From positions 74,994,585 through 75,058,584 of the forward strand of contig OZ035960.1 of assembly GCA_964034945.1 (NCBI GenBank): a stretch of DNA of 64,000 bases, read 5' to 3'. Numbering within the stretch: position 1 is the first letter of the stretch; each line of letters begins with the position of its first letter. The position numbers were made by a program, and so were the translations under genes. The DNA is from Chrysopilus asiliformis. Taxonomy: Eukaryota; Arthropoda; Insecta; Diptera; Rhagionidae. Below, in pieces: positions 31,700 through 44,340 of this stretch. The notes below the pieces were generated by a model, which saw only the letters and a list, made by a program, of their open reading frames with translations, was not told the DNA's origin and searched no databases.

Positions 31700-32691
31700 G
31701 GCTGCGTTCAGACGCAGTGGAAACTGGTTGTAGTCAACCCAGAAGTTACTCTGGGTGAAAAAACCTGCTTGCGTTCTCACGTAGTGTTTTTCAACTTTTG
31801 CACTGCAGTATATTTACACATGCTATGTCAATGTGTGCATGTAGCAAGAAAAATTTTGTGAACCCCCACCATTGAACTCTATCAGCCTTATTAATAAAAA
31901 ATCCCTAACACGGAGATAACTCATGTGCTAACTAACTCCGAGATAGCAAACTTATCCATTAGATAACTATTCTTATTAATAAAAAATTTTCCTCCATATA
32001 ATAGCTAACTCGTATTTTATTTAAAAATTTAGCTGGAATACGGCAACCCTTGTGCCGAATTGTACCAAAAAATACGAAAATCTTTTACATTTAAGTCAAA
32101 TTTTGGTTTTTTAAATCCGTTTCCTTGGAGACGATATTAAAATAAGTCATATTTTGGTTTTTTAAATCCGTTTCCTTGGAGACAATATTAAAATAGGAGT
32201 GAAATTAATGTTTTTATTTTAATTGTGATTCACTGCAAAGTAATTAAAAGTGGAAAATTTAAAAATTGAAGGAAAGCGATCAGAAAATTGGTGTTCAAGT
32301 GATAAGGTAATATAATAAAACAACATAAATTGCATTTTTTTAATGGATCATTGCTTCTTCCAGTCTTTTTTGCGAGAGTTATGCGCCGTCAAGAGTTATC
32401 AACTCCTTAACTCGAGGAAATCGGTATGTTAGCTAACACAAAGTTAACTAACGTCAGTTAACTCTTAAAATTTTTTATTAATAAGAATTTCGAGTTATCC
32501 ACTGCGTAAACCATTGATAAAAATTAACTAACGTTTATTAATAAGGCTGTATGTGTGTATGTGTTTTCAACCAAGTTCACCCGACCTAGCCAGCAGGTGA
32601 ATTCCCTGCATACACCCGATAGCGTCTGGCCCGTAAAATCGAGTGGAAACTTGGTGAAGTCAACAAGTTTCAACCTCGTCTGAACGCAGCC
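31700..32691. mobile_element. Candidate element with GGCTGCGTTCAGACG ends
   Basis: The 15-mer GGCTGCGTTCAGACG at 31700-31714 is perfectly mirrored at 32677-32691, flanked by ATT on both sides. The next 60 bp of each end are weakly similar (GGAAACTGGTTGTAGTCAAC against TTGAAACTTGTTGACTTCAC). It contains the MITE at 31883-32549, so the original element was about 330 bp. The superfamily is unknown; a 3-bp duplication would suit the Harbinger group. Confidence 0.5.
31883..32549. mobile_element. MITE with CAGCCTTATTAATAAA ends
   Basis: The ends CAGCCTTATTAATAAA and TTTATTAATAAGGCTG are perfect 16-bp inverted repeats flanked by TAT. Inside, GTTAACT/AGTTAAC words recur and a block of about 53 bp (around TTTTAAATCCGTTTCCTTGG) is repeated in tandem at 32094-32195. 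No coding region. Confidence 0.7.
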
Positions 32692-33476
32692 ATTATCATT
32701 ATCGAAAAAACCATAACAGAAAGCTTGGGAAGTTGAGGTGCTTTTTTTAAAAGTTTTCCAATATGGAAGTTGAAGCTTAAAGCTTTGGAAGTTAAAAGGT
32801 TTTCCAATGTGGAAAGCGTCACGTTTTGTGGAAAGCAAATGCTGACGCCAAACCATAAGTTTTTACCCATCCAAAAATCGCCCAACGCGCCTAAAGAAGT
32901 TATCACTTCAAACAGTAGGAATCTGTAGTGGAAAAAACCCAGCCGGGTTTTCATTGAAGTTTCAAAAATAGACTTTAAAATGGTGAATCGCTTTAACTGT
33001 CCGTAACTCCTATAATATTTAATTTTTCGTTGATGGTCTAAAGACAACTTTTGTAGAGGATAACTAGACGAACATCTAATTCTCACGAAGTTTTGACCTA
33101 CCGGTTGAAATTTAATGCTTTTTTGGTCCCAAAACAGCAATTTTTTAAGAACATTTTCATGAATTATTTTCTTTAAATGTATTTTTTGCACTTTCTAAAG
33201 GGTGGAAAATTTCTTCTGGAAAGCCTATGTTCTAGAGAATGAAATATATACAGATATATGGACATCCTAAATTTTTCGTCTGAAACGGATTTTGTACTGT
33301 TTTAGAATAGCTTTGGATTGATATTTGTTTTAAATCCTGTTACATTAACAGTTATTAACAAGTTCCTTTGCCTTTATAGTGGAATATTTTTAGTTTGTTT
33401 AGTATATAGCGTCAATGCTGTCATTCCACTGATACATTACTTTAAGAAGTGTCATTTATACGTAAAATTAAAAAAA
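32692..33476. other. No gene seen
   Basis: AT-rich DNA without a coding region; the open frames on the minus strand do not resemble proteins and lack supporting context. Confidence 0.45.
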
Positions 33477-33560
33477 AAATATAAAAGCTTTTAAAAAGCG
33501 AGATAAATTTTTATTTTATTGTTTTATGCTTTATCTCGCTTTTTAAAAGCTTTTATATTT
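33477..33560. repeat. Perfect 31-bp stem-loop, 22-base loop
   Basis: 33477-33507 pairs exactly with 33530-33560 (core AAAAGCTTTTAAAAAGCGAG). The internal word AAAAGCTTTT is itself a palindrome and recurs at 34347-34357, so this may be an element end duplicated in inverse. Confidence 0.75.
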
Positions 33561-33699
33561 GTGATACACAGCGTCCAGAAAATTATTTTTTTCTTTTTAG
33601 TGCATTCTTTTTTAATAAAAGCTTTTTTTAAAATTTTTTTTTTAATTTTTTTTATTTTGTTCTTTTTAGTCTTCGAATATATATCCTTACATTTGAGAT

Positions 33700-34345
33700 G
33701 TCCTTACAGGCTTTTTAACTTGAGAATCGTATTCAGCGACCCCAAAAACCCCCAGAATAGATTTTTTTCCGGAAAATTTGGAGAAAGGGATAATCACGTT
33801 ATCCTTACAGGACCTTCCGTGATCCTTACAGACTTTTTAATGGCAGATTCGGATTCAGTGACCTCAAAAACCCCCAGAATAGATTTTTTTCCGGAAAATT
33901 TGGAGAAAAGGATAATCACGTTATCCTTACAGGACCTTCCGTTATCCTTACAGACTTTTTAATGACAGATTCGGATTCAGCGACCTCAAAAACCCCAGAA
34001 TAGATTTTTTTCCGAAAAATTTGGAGAAAAGGATAATCACGTTATCCTTACAGGACCTTCCGTTATCCTTACAGACTTTTTAATGACAGATTCGGATTCA
34101 GCGACCCCAAAAACCCCCAGAATAGATTTTTTTCCGGAAAATTTGGAGAAAAGGATAATCACGTTATCCTTACAGGACCTTCCGTTATCTGTACAAGGAC
34201 GAAGTAGTGAAAATATTGTATTGTCATCGGACACTTATATAAGTGTGCAACATTTCAAGTCAATCGGACAAGTGGAAGTGGGTCAAAATTGGGTTGCAAG
34301 ATTTGATCTGACAGACAAACAAACAAACACGAAGGCAAGCTAAAT
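33700..34345 (-). repeat. Diverged relative of the 122-bp satellite, four copies
   Basis: Four head-to-tail copies, about 122 bp apart (near 33720, 33840, 33960 and 34080), read in the minus orientation relative to the main array. They share CGTTATCCTTACAGGACCTT, a CAGCGACC-CAAAAACCCC block and a CCGGAAAATTTGGAGAAAAG block. The right flank carries a GACAGACAAACAAACAAAC tract, as in the Helitron-like 5' ends. It is probably a separate subfamily of the same element. Confidence 0.7.
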
Positions 34346-34397
34346 AAAAGCTTTTAAAAAAAACAATTTTATTGGTTTTGTTATTTAAAAAAAAAAT

Positions 34398-34736
34398 ATG
34401 AACGATAGTGCAGGTAAAAATGCTTATTTAATTGGTAAGTATTGAATTTTTTTATTGACTAATATAGACAGTAAAAAAATATTATTGTTAATTTTTTTGG
34501 TAGGTAGGAAAAAAAAATGTTTCAATAGAAACATGCTTCCAAGTAAAAAAGATGTTTTCGGCAGACTACTTTACATATTGCAAGAGGAAAATAAAAGTGG
34601 AAAAGAAAGTATTTCAATTGTTACTAATGAATTAATGGAAATTAACAATTTATTCGGAATTCCTACAAAAAGAAAAGACGGAATAGAAAAACAATTTCTA
34701 CGAAATTATAATAATCATTATATATGGGCAATCTAA
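34398..34736 (+). CDS. Candidate two-exon ORF, transposase N-terminal-like fragment
   Basis: Exon 1 is 34398-34434 and exon 2 is 34504-34736, joined over a 69-base candidate intron with donor G|GTAAGT, acceptor TTTTGGTAG|G and a CTAAT branch-like site near 34459. The joined frame would give 89 residues. Its central part (NMLPSKKDVFGRLLYILQEE, then FGIPTKRKDGIEKQF) lines up with the N-terminus of the transposase-like protein at 58275 (SKLPSNRQVLAVLFY, ARIP, CVKKLSDLYQLW). This is probably the first domain of a related transposon gene, cut off just before the hAT insertion at 34746. The function of this domain is unknown to me. Confidence 0.45.
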
Positions 34737-34745
34737 TATCTATAT

Positions 34746-36046
34746 CAGCGGTGGCCAACCCGCGGCCCGCGGGCCGCATGCGGCCCGAGACGTTTGAAAA
34801 TGCGGCCCGCCAAATGATTTGAAATTTACAAAAAAAAATATGTAACTAATAAAATACAAAATACTAAAACTGCTCATAAAGTTTATATGCAATTTTACAA
34901 TTTAATTTTTATACCCGTATGGTGAAACCAAAGGGTATATTAACTTTGCCTCATCGTTTGTAACGCCAAGATCCCGTCATTACACAAAAAAATGAATTAC
35001 ACCAGTGTGTTTAGAATGATAAAATAAATTAATTTGTGCATGTCCGTCCGTCTGTCCGTCTGTGGCGCGGAGCTACAGACTTGAAATTTTACGCAGTTTC
35101 GTTTTTCGTAAAATGCGAGGTTAAGTTCGTTAATGGGCAAAAACGGACCATTAGGGGGGTACCCCCCATAACAAATGAAAACGATTTTTGCGAATATCTC
35201 AAAAACGGTGCATCTTATATAAAAAGTCCAAGAACAAGAGTTATTTAGGATATGATTCTACATAAAACTCCCATACATCAAAATCCGATTGGAATAAATT
35301 TTAAAAAATCTTATTGGAAAGTTTGACTTCAAAGTGGAATTTTGATATAATTGTTCGCCGTTCACTTAAATCACCATACGGGGTTTCAATAATTGCCAGA
35401 TTGGCAATTTTAGCTTTTGTTATGTTTTTTTTTACATAAGTACTACTCGTATATATACATTTACATTTACCTAAGTCCATTTATACATATATTTGTTTAG
35501 AAAATATTTTTTTCTTACCCCACGACTCCATTAGACACTTTTCCAGATTGTATTTAAATCCAATCACGAAAAAATCTAATGGAGACTCAAAAAATCTTGC
35601 ATCATGATTTAAATCTCCTTACTGTCATGATTTTTTTGGCTACTGAAAAGTAGGATTTTTTTTGACATTTGTTCAGTCAAATTAGCTGATTTCTAGTCGG
35701 CTGCCCTGATTACCTCCTGGTTGACATTTCTAAGTACGCTATGGAGACACGATAAATATGAAAATCATGACTGAAGATGCCCACGCGGTGATTTCTTTAT
35801 TCGCCAAAATATGGAGTAGGAGAAAAAATCATGATTTTTAAAAGCTCAATGGAGTCGTGGGGTTATGCTCAACTTTTTGCATTTTGTTCTAAATTTTTTT
35901 TTAAAACAAGTGACTGTTAAAAAACAACATAAAATATTATTTGAAAATTTTACTAAGAAACGGCGGTTATTCTATTTTTTCATGTGCGGCCAAAAAAAAT
36001 GAATCATCAGATTGGCCCGTGGAACGATTTGGGTTGGCCAGGCCTG
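34746..36046. mobile_element. Non-autonomous hAT element, 1.3 kb
   Basis: The left end CAGCGGTGGCCAACCC and the right end GGGTTGGCCAGGCCTG form imperfect hAT-type inverted repeats, followed by GGCCCGCGGGCCGCATGCGG, a pattern common in this superfamily. Flanks ATCTATAT (34738-34745) and ATCTATCT (36047-36054) agree at 7 of 8. The octamer is the very start of the Helitron-like 5' end, so the hAT appears to have hit H2 at its tip. No transposase is present; it carries a TATACCC repeat. Confidence 0.75.
34908..35430 (-). repeat. TATACCC-ended interspersed repeat, copy 3
   Basis: Inverted relative to copy 2. It starts TATACCCGTATGGTGAAACC, contains the GTCCGTCCGTCTGTCCGTCTG tract and ends near GGCAATTTTAGCTTTTGTTA, the end shared with 1980-2320 and 12690-13100. 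It lies within the hAT at 34746-36046. Confidence 0.75.
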
Positions 36047-36083
36047 ATCTATCTATATATATAAAAATGGATGTTTGTCTGTT

Positions 36084-36114
<31 letters not shown>

Positions 36115-36288
36115 TTGTTTGAGATTACAAAACTCAAGAACTACTGGACCGATTTTTACGCGGTTTTTTGCAAAATGATCTGCGTTGCCAGGAGCAGGTT
36201 TTTAGCTATGCAGATTTTCAAAATTCGAAACGGAAGGTCCTGTAAGGATAATGAAAATATCCTTTTTCCCATTTTTCCCCGGAAAAAT

Positions 36289-38890
36289 TTGCATTATAGG
36301 GTTTTTGGGGTCGCTGATCACGAATCCGGTATTAGATTTTCAAAATTCGAAACGGAAGGTCCTGTAAGGATAATGAAAATATCCTTTTTCCCATTTTTCC
36401 CCGGAAAAATTTGCATTATAGGGTTTTTGGGGTCGCTGATCACGAATCCGGTATTAGATTTTCAAAATTCGAAACGGAAGGTCCTGTAAGGATAATGAAA
36501 ATATCCTTTTTCCCATTTTTCCCCGGAAAAATTTGCATTATAGGGTTTTTGGGGTTGCTGATCACGAATCCGGTATTAGATTTTCAAAATTCGAAACGGA
36601 AGGTCCTGTAAGGATAATGAAAATATCCTTTTTCCCATTTTTCCCCGGAAAAATTGCCATTATGGGGTTTTTGGGGTCGCTGATCACGAATTCGATATTA
36701 GATTTTCAAAGTTCGAAACGGAAGGTCCTGTAAGGATAATACAAATATCCTTTTTCCGATTTTTCGCCGGAAAAATTGGTATTATGGGGTTTTTGGGGTT
36801 GCTGATCACGAATCCGATATTAGATTTTCAAAATTCGAAACGAAAGGTCCTGTAAGGATAAATATCCTTTTTCCCGTTTTTCCTCGGAAAATCGGTATAA
36901 GGGGGTTTTTGGCGCGCTGATCACGAATCCGATATTAGATTTTCTAAATTCGAAACGGAAGGTCCTGTAAGGATAATGAAAATATCCTTTTTCCCATTTC
37001 TCCCCGGAAAAATTTGCATTATGGGGTTTTTGGGGTCGCTGATCACGAATCCGATATTAGATTTTCAAAATTTGAAACGAAAGGTCCTGTAAGGATAAAT
37101 ATCCTTTTTCCCGTTTTTCCTCGGAAAATCGGTATAAGGGGGTTTTTGGCGCGCTGATCACGAATCCGATATTAGATTTTCAAAATTCGAAACGAAAAGT
37201 CCTGTAAGGATAAATATCCTGTTTCCCGTTCTTCCTCGGAAAAATCTGTATAAGGGGGTTTTTGGGGGCGCTGATCACGAATCCGGTATCATATTTTCAA
37301 AATTCGAAACGGAAGGTCCTGTAAATATAACGCAAATATCCTTTTTCCCATTTTTCTCCGGAAAAATTGCCATTATGGGGTTTTTGGGGTCGCTAATCAC
37401 GAATCCGGTGTTGGAATTTCAAAATTCGAAACGGAGGGTCCTGTAAGGATAAATATCCTTTTTCCCGTTCTTCCTCGGAAAAATCGGTATAAGGGGGTTT
37501 TTGGGGCGCTGATCACGAATCCGGTATTAGATTTTCAAAATACTAAACGGAAGGTCCTGTAAGGATAACGCAAATATCCTTTTTCCCGTTTTTCCTGGGA
37601 AAAATCGGCATAAGGTTTCCGGGGTCGCTGACCGCGAATCCGGTGTTAGATTTTTAAAATTCTAAACGGAAAGTCCTGTAAGGATAACGCAAATATCCTT
37701 TTTCGCGTTTTTCCTGGGAAAAATCGGCATAAGGTTTCCGGGGTCGCTGACCGCGAATCCGGTGTTAGATTTTTAAAATTCTAAATGGAAGGTCCTGAAA
37801 GGATAACGGAAATATCCTTTTTCCCGTTATTCCCCGGGAAAATTGGCTTTATGTTTGGGATCGCTGATCACGAATCCGATATAAGATTTTCAAATTTCGA
37901 AACGAAAAGTCCTGTAAGGATAAATATCCTCTTTCCGTTTTTCCTCGGAAAATCGGTATAAGAGGGTTTTTGGCGCGCTGATCACGAATCCGATATTAGA
38001 TTTTCAAAATTCGAAACGAAAAGTCCTGTAAGGATAAATATCCTTTTTCCCGTTCTTCCTCGGAAAAATCTGTATAAGGGGGTTTTTGGGGGCGCTGATC
38101 ACGAATCCGGTATTATATTTTCAAAATTCGAAAAGGAAGGTCCTGTAAGGATAATGAAAATATCCTTTTTCCCATTTCTCCCCGGAAAATGATCACGAAT
38201 CCGGTGTTGGAATTTCAAAATTCTAACCGAAAAGTCCTGCAAGATTAACGCAAATGTCTTTTTTCCAATTTTTCTTGATGCAATTGCCACTAAGGGATTT
38301 TCGAGGTCTATGATCGCGAATCCGGTGTTCGATTTTTCAAATGCTAAAGGGAAGGTCCTGTAAGGATAACGCAAATATCCTTTTTCCATATTTTTCCCCG
38401 GAAAAATTGCCATTATGGTGTTCTTGGGGTCGCTGATCACGAATCCGGTGTTGGAATTTCAAAGTTCGAAACGGAAAGACCTGTAAGGATAACGAAGTAT
38501 CCTTCTCATTTTATCTGAGAAAAAAATTGCATTATGGGGTTTTTGGGTTCGCTGATGACGGATCCGGTGTTAGATTTTCAAAACTCGAAACGGAAGGTCC
38601 TGTAAGGGTAACGGAAGTATCTTTTTCCCATTTGTTCCAGGAAATATTGCATTAGGGGGTTTCTGAGCTCGCTGATCACAGCTCTGCAGTGGGATTTTTA
38701 AAAATCGAAACGGAAGGTCCTGTCAGGATAACGAAAATATTCTTTTTCCAAAATTTACCCGGAAAAATTGGCATTATGGGATTTTCGGGGTCGCTGATCA
38801 CGCATCCGGTAATAGTTTTTAAAAAGTCTAAACGGAAGGTCCTGTAAGGATAACGCAAATATCCTTTTTCCCATTTTTCCCCGGAAAAAT
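36289..38890 (+). repeat. Higher-order repeat copy 1 (2602 bp)
   Basis: A block of about 21 monomer variants in fixed order that recurs at 38891 and 41484. A private difference is AGAGGG (near 37970) where the other copies read AGGGGG. Confidence 0.9.
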
Positions 38891-41483
38891 TTGCATTATA
38901 GGGTTTTTGGGGTCGCTGATCACGAATCCGGTATTAGATTTTCAAAATTCGAAACGGAAGGTCCTGTAAGGATAATGAAAATATCCTTTTTCCCATTTTT
39001 CCCCGGAAAAATTTGCATTATAGGGTTTTTGGGGTCGCTGATCACGAATCCGGTATTAGATTTTCAAAATTCGAAACGGAAGGTCCTGTAAGGATAATGA
39101 AAATATCCTTTTTCCCATTTTTCCCCGGAAAAATTTGCATTATAGGGTTTTTGGGGTTGCTGATCACGAATCCGGTATTAGATTTTCAAAATTCGAAACG
39201 GAAGGTCCTGTAAGGATAATGAAAATATCCTTTTTCCCATTTTTCCCCGGAAAAATTGCCATTATGGGGTTTTTGGGGTCGCTGATCACGAATTCGATAT
39301 TAGATTTTCAAAGTTCGAAACGGAAGGTCCTGTAAGGATAATACAAATATCCTTTTTCCGATTTTTCGCCGGAAAAATTGGTATTATGGGGTTTTTGGGG
39401 TTGCTGATCACGAATCCGATATTAGATTTTCAAAATTCGAAACGAAAGGTCCTGTAAGGATAAATATCCTTTTTCCCGTTTTTCCTCGGAAAATCGGTAT
39501 AAGGGGGTTTTTGGCGCGCTGATCACGAATCCGATATTAGATTTTCTAAATTCGAAACGGAAGGTCCTGTAAGGATAATGAAAATATCCTTTTTCCCATT
39601 TCTCCCCGGAAAAATTTGCATTATGGGGTCGCTGATCACGAATCCGATATTAGATTTTCAAAATTTGAAACGAAAGGTCCTGTAAGGATAAATATCCTTT
39701 TTCCCGTTTTTCCTCGGAAAATCGGTATAAGGGGGTTTTTGGCGCGCTGATCACGAATCCGATATTAGATTTTCAAAATTCGAAACGAAAAGTCCTGTAA
39801 GGATAAATATCCTGTTTCCCGTTCTTCCTCGGAAAAATCTGTATAAGGGGGTTTTTGGGGGCGCTGATCACGAATCCGGTATCATATTTTCAAAATTCGA
39901 AACGGAAGGTCCTGTAAATATAACGCAAATATCCTTTTTCCCATTTTTCTCCGGAAAAATTGCCATTATGGGGTTTTTGGGGTCGCTAATCACGAATCCG
40001 GTGTTGGAATTTCAAAATTCGAAACGGAGGGTCCTGTAAGGATAAATATCCTTTTTCCCGTTCTTCCTCGGAAAAATCGGTATAAGGGGGTTTTTGGGGC
40101 GCTGATCACGAATCCGGTATTAGATTTTCAAAATACTAAACGGAAGGTCCTGTAAGGATAACGCAAATATCCTTTTTCCCGTTTTTCCTGGGAAAAATCG
40201 GCATAAGGTTTCCGGGGTCGCTGACCGCGAATCCGGTGTTAGATTTTTAAAATTCTAAACGGAAAGTCCTGTAAGGATAACGCAAATATCCTTTTTCGCG
40301 TTTTTCCTGGGAAAAATCGGCATAAGGTTTCCGGGGTCGCTGACCGCGAATCCGGTGTTAGATTTTTAAAATTCTAAATGGAAGGTCCTGAAAGGATAAC
40401 GGAAATATCCTTTTTCCCGTTATTCCCCGGGAAAATTGGCTTTATGTTTGGGATCGCTGATCACGAATCCGATATAAGATTTTCAAATTTCGAAACGAAA
40501 AGTCCTGTAAGGATAAATATCCTCTTTCCGTTTTTCCTCGGAAAATCGGTATAAGGGGGTTTTTGGCGCGCTGATCACGAATCCGATATTAGATTTTCAA
40601 AATTCGAAACGAAAAGTCCTGTAAGGATAAATATCCTTTTTCCCGTTCTTCCTCGGAAAAATCTGTATAAGGGGGTTTTTGGGGGCGCTGATCACGAATC
40701 CGGTATTATATTTTCAAAATTCGAAAAGGAAGGTCCTGTAAGGATAATGAAAATATCCTTTTTCCCATTTCTCCCCGGAAAATGATCACGAATCCGGTGT
40801 TGGAATTTCAAAATTCTAACCGAAAAGTCCTGCAAGATTAACGCAAATGTCTTTTTTCCAATTTTTCTTGATGCAATTGCCACTAAGGGATTTTCGAGGT
40901 CTATGATCGCGAATCCGGTGTTCGATTTTTCAAATGCTAAAGGGAAGGTCCTGTAAGGATAACGCAAATATCCTTTTTCCATATTTTTCCCCGGAAAAAT
41001 TGCCATTATGGTGTTCTTGGGGTCGCTGATCACGAATCCGGTGTTGGAATTTCAAAGTTCGAAACGGAAAGACCTGTAAGGATAACGAAGTATCCTTCTC
41101 ATTTTATCTGAGAAAAAAATTGCATTATGGGGTTTTTGGGTTCGCTGATGACGGATCCGGTGTTAGATTTTCAAAACTCGAAACGGAAGGTCCTGTAAGG
41201 GTAACGGAAGTATCTTTTTCCCATTTGTTCCAGGAAATATTGCATTAGGGGGTTTCTGAGCTCGCTGATCACAGCTCTGCAGTGGGATTTTTAAAAATCG
41301 AAACGGAAGGTCCTGTCAGGATAACGAAAATATTCTTTTTCCAAAATTTACCCGGAAAAATTGGCATTATGGGATTTTCGGGGTCGCTGATCACGCATCC
41401 GGTAATAGTTTTTAAAAAGTCTAAACGGAAGGTCCTGTAAGGATAACGCAAATATCCTTTTTCCCATTTTTCCCCGGAAAAAT
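38891..41483 (+). repeat. Higher-order repeat copy 2 (2593 bp)
   Basis: Same variant order as copy 1 but lacking 9 bp (GTTTTTGGG) near 39619-39628. This fully explains why offsets between copies switch between 2602 and 2593. Confidence 0.9.
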
Positions 41484-44085
41484 TTGCATTATAGGGTTTT
41501 TGGGGTCGCTGATCACGAATCCGGTATTAGATTTTCAAAATTCGAAACGGAAGGTCCTGTAAGGATAATGAAAATATCCTTTTTCCCATTTTTCCCCGGA
41601 AAAATTTGCATTATAGGGTTTTTGGGGTCGCTGATCACGAATCCGGTATTAGATTTTCAAAATTCGAAACGGAAGGTCCTGTAAGGATAATGAAAATATC
41701 CTTTTTCCCATTTTTCCCCGGAAAAATTTGCATTATAGGGTTTTTGGGGTCGCTGATCACGAATCCGGTATTAGATTTTCAAAATTCGAAACGGAAGGTC
41801 CTGTAAGGATAATGAAAATATCCTTTTTCCCATTTTTCCCCGGAAAAATTGCCATTATGGGGTTTTTGGGGTCGCTGATCACGAATTCGATATTAGATTT
41901 TCAAAGTTCGAAACGGAAGGTCCTGTAAGGATAATACAAATATCCTTTTTCCGATTTTTCGCCGGAAAAATTGGTATTATGGGGTTTTTGGGGTTGCTGA
42001 TCACGAATCCGATATTAGATTTTCAAAATTCGAAACGAAAGGTCCTGTAAGGATAAATATCCTTTTTCCCGTTTTTCCTCGGAAAATCGGTATAAGGGGG
42101 TTTTTGGCGCGCTGATCACGAATCCGATATTAGATTTTCTAAATTCGAAACGGAAGGTCCTGTAAGGATAATGAAAATATCCTTTTTCCCATTTCTCCCC
42201 GGAAAAATTTGCATTATGGGGTTTTTGGGGTCGCTGATCACGAATCCGATATTAGATTTTCAAAATTTGAAACGAAAGGTCCTGTAAGGATAAATATCCT
42301 TTTTCCCGTTTTTCCTCGGAAAATCGGTATAAGGGGGTTTTTGGCGCGCTGATCACGAATCCGATATTAGATTTTCAAAATTCGAAACGAAAAGTCCTGT
42401 AAGGATAAATATCCTGTTTCCCGTTCTTCCTCGGAAAAATCTGTATAAGGGGGTTTTTGGGGGCGCTGATCACGAATCCGGTATCATATTTTCAAAATTC
42501 GAAACGGAAGGTCCTGTAAATATAACGCAAATATCCTTTTTCCCATTTTTCTCCGGAAAAATTGCCATTATGGGGTTTTTGGGGTCGCTAATCACGAATC
42601 CGGTGTTGGAATTTCAAAATTCGAAACGGAGGGTCCTGTAAGGATAAATATCCTTTTTCCCGTTCTTCCTCGGAAAAATCGGTATAAGGGGGTTTTTGGG
42701 GCGCTGATCACGAATCCGGTATTAGATTTTCAAAATACTAAACGGAAGGTCCTGTAAGGATAACGCAAATATCCTTTTTCCCGTTTTTCCTGGGAAAAAT
42801 CGGCATAAGGTTTCCGGGGTCGCTGACCGCGAATCCGGTGTTAGATTTTTAAAATTCTAAACGGAAAGTCCTGTAAGGATAACGCAAATATCCTTTTTCG
42901 CGTTTTTCCTGGGAAAAATCGGCATAAGGTTTCCGGGGTCGCTGACCGCGAATCCGGTGTTAGATTTTTAAAATTCTAAATGGAAGGTCCTGAAAGGATA
43001 ACGGAAATATCCTTTTTCCCGTTATTCCCCGGGAAAATTGGCTTTATGTTTGGGATCGCTGATCACGAATCCGATATAAGATTTTCAAATTTCGAAACGA
43101 AAAGTCCTGTAAGGATAAATATCCTCTTTCCGTTTTTCCTCGGAAAATCGGTATAAGGGGGTTTTTGGCGCGCTGATCACGAATCCGATATTAGATTTTC
43201 AAAATTCGAAACGAAAAGTCCTGTAAGGATAAATATCCTTTTTCCCGTTCTTCCTCGGAAAAATCTGTATAAGGGGGTTTTTGGGGGCGCTGATCACGAA
43301 TCCGGTATTATATTTTCAAAATTCGAAAAGGAAGGTCCTGTAAGGATAATGAAAATATCCTTTTTCCCATTTCTCCCCGGAAAATGATCACGAATCCGGT
43401 GTTGGAATTTCAAAATTCTAACCGAAAAGTCCTGCAAGATTAACGCAAATGTCTTTTTTCCAATTTTTCTTGATGCAATTGCCACTAAGGGATTTTCGAG
43501 GTCTATGATCGCGAATCCGGTGTTCGATTTTTCAAATGCTAAAGGGAAGGTCCTGTAAGGATAACGCAAATATCCTTTTTCCATATTTTTCCCCGGAAAA
43601 ATTGCCATTATGGTGTTCTTGGGGTCGCTGATCACGAATCCGGTGTTGGAATTTCAAAGTTCGAAACGGAAAGACCTGTAAGGATAACGAAGTATCCTTC
43701 TCATTTTATCTGAGAAAAAAATTGCATTATGGGGTTTTTGGGTTCGCTGATGACGGATCCGGTGTTAGATTTTCAAAACTCGAAACGGAAGGTCCTGTAA
43801 GGGTAACGGAAGTATCTTTTTCCCATTTGTTCCAGGAAATATTGCATTAGGGGGTTTCTGAGCTCGCTGATCACAGCTCTGCAGTGGGATTTTTAAAAAT
43901 CGAAACGGAAGGTCCTGTCAGGATAACGAAAATATTCTTTTTCCAAAATTTACCCGGAAAAATTGGCATTATGGGATTTTCGGGGTCGCTGATCACGCAT
44001 CCGGTAATAGTTTTTAAAAAGTCTAAACGGAAGGTCCTGTAAGGATAACGCAAATATCCTTTTTCCAATTTTTCTCGCAAAAACT
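41484..44085 (+). repeat. Higher-order repeat copy 3 (2602 bp)
   Basis: Third copy, without the 9-bp loss. Its third monomer reads GGGGTCGCTG where copies 1 and 2 read GGGGTTGCTG. It leaves the common order near 44065, where a variant with CTCGCAAAAACTGGC begins. Confidence 0.9.
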
Positions 44086-44340
44086 GGCTTTAGGAGGTTT
44101 TCATGGTTGCTTATCACGAATCTGTTGTTGAAATTTCAAAATTCGAAACGCAAGGTCCTGTAAGGATAATGAAAATATCCTTTTTCCCATTTTTCTCCGG
44201 AAAAATTTGCATTATAGGGTTTTTGGGGTCGCTGATCACGAATTCGGTATTAGATTTTCAAAATTCGAAACGGAAGGTCCTGTAAGGATAATGGAAATAT
44301 CCTTTTTCCCATTTTTCCCCGTAAAAATTTGCATTATAGG
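42929..44340 (+). repeat. 1412-bp secondary duplication, left unit
   Basis: The unit begins GTTTCCGGGGTCGCTGACCG inside higher-order copy 3 and is repeated immediately at 44341-45752. It includes the TTTTCATGGTTGCTTATCAC monomer variant (44098 and 45510). Confidence 0.9.

Noticed and set aside
31547..33191. Phenylalanine-rich frames
   Set aside because: AT-rich chance frames crossing MITE borders.
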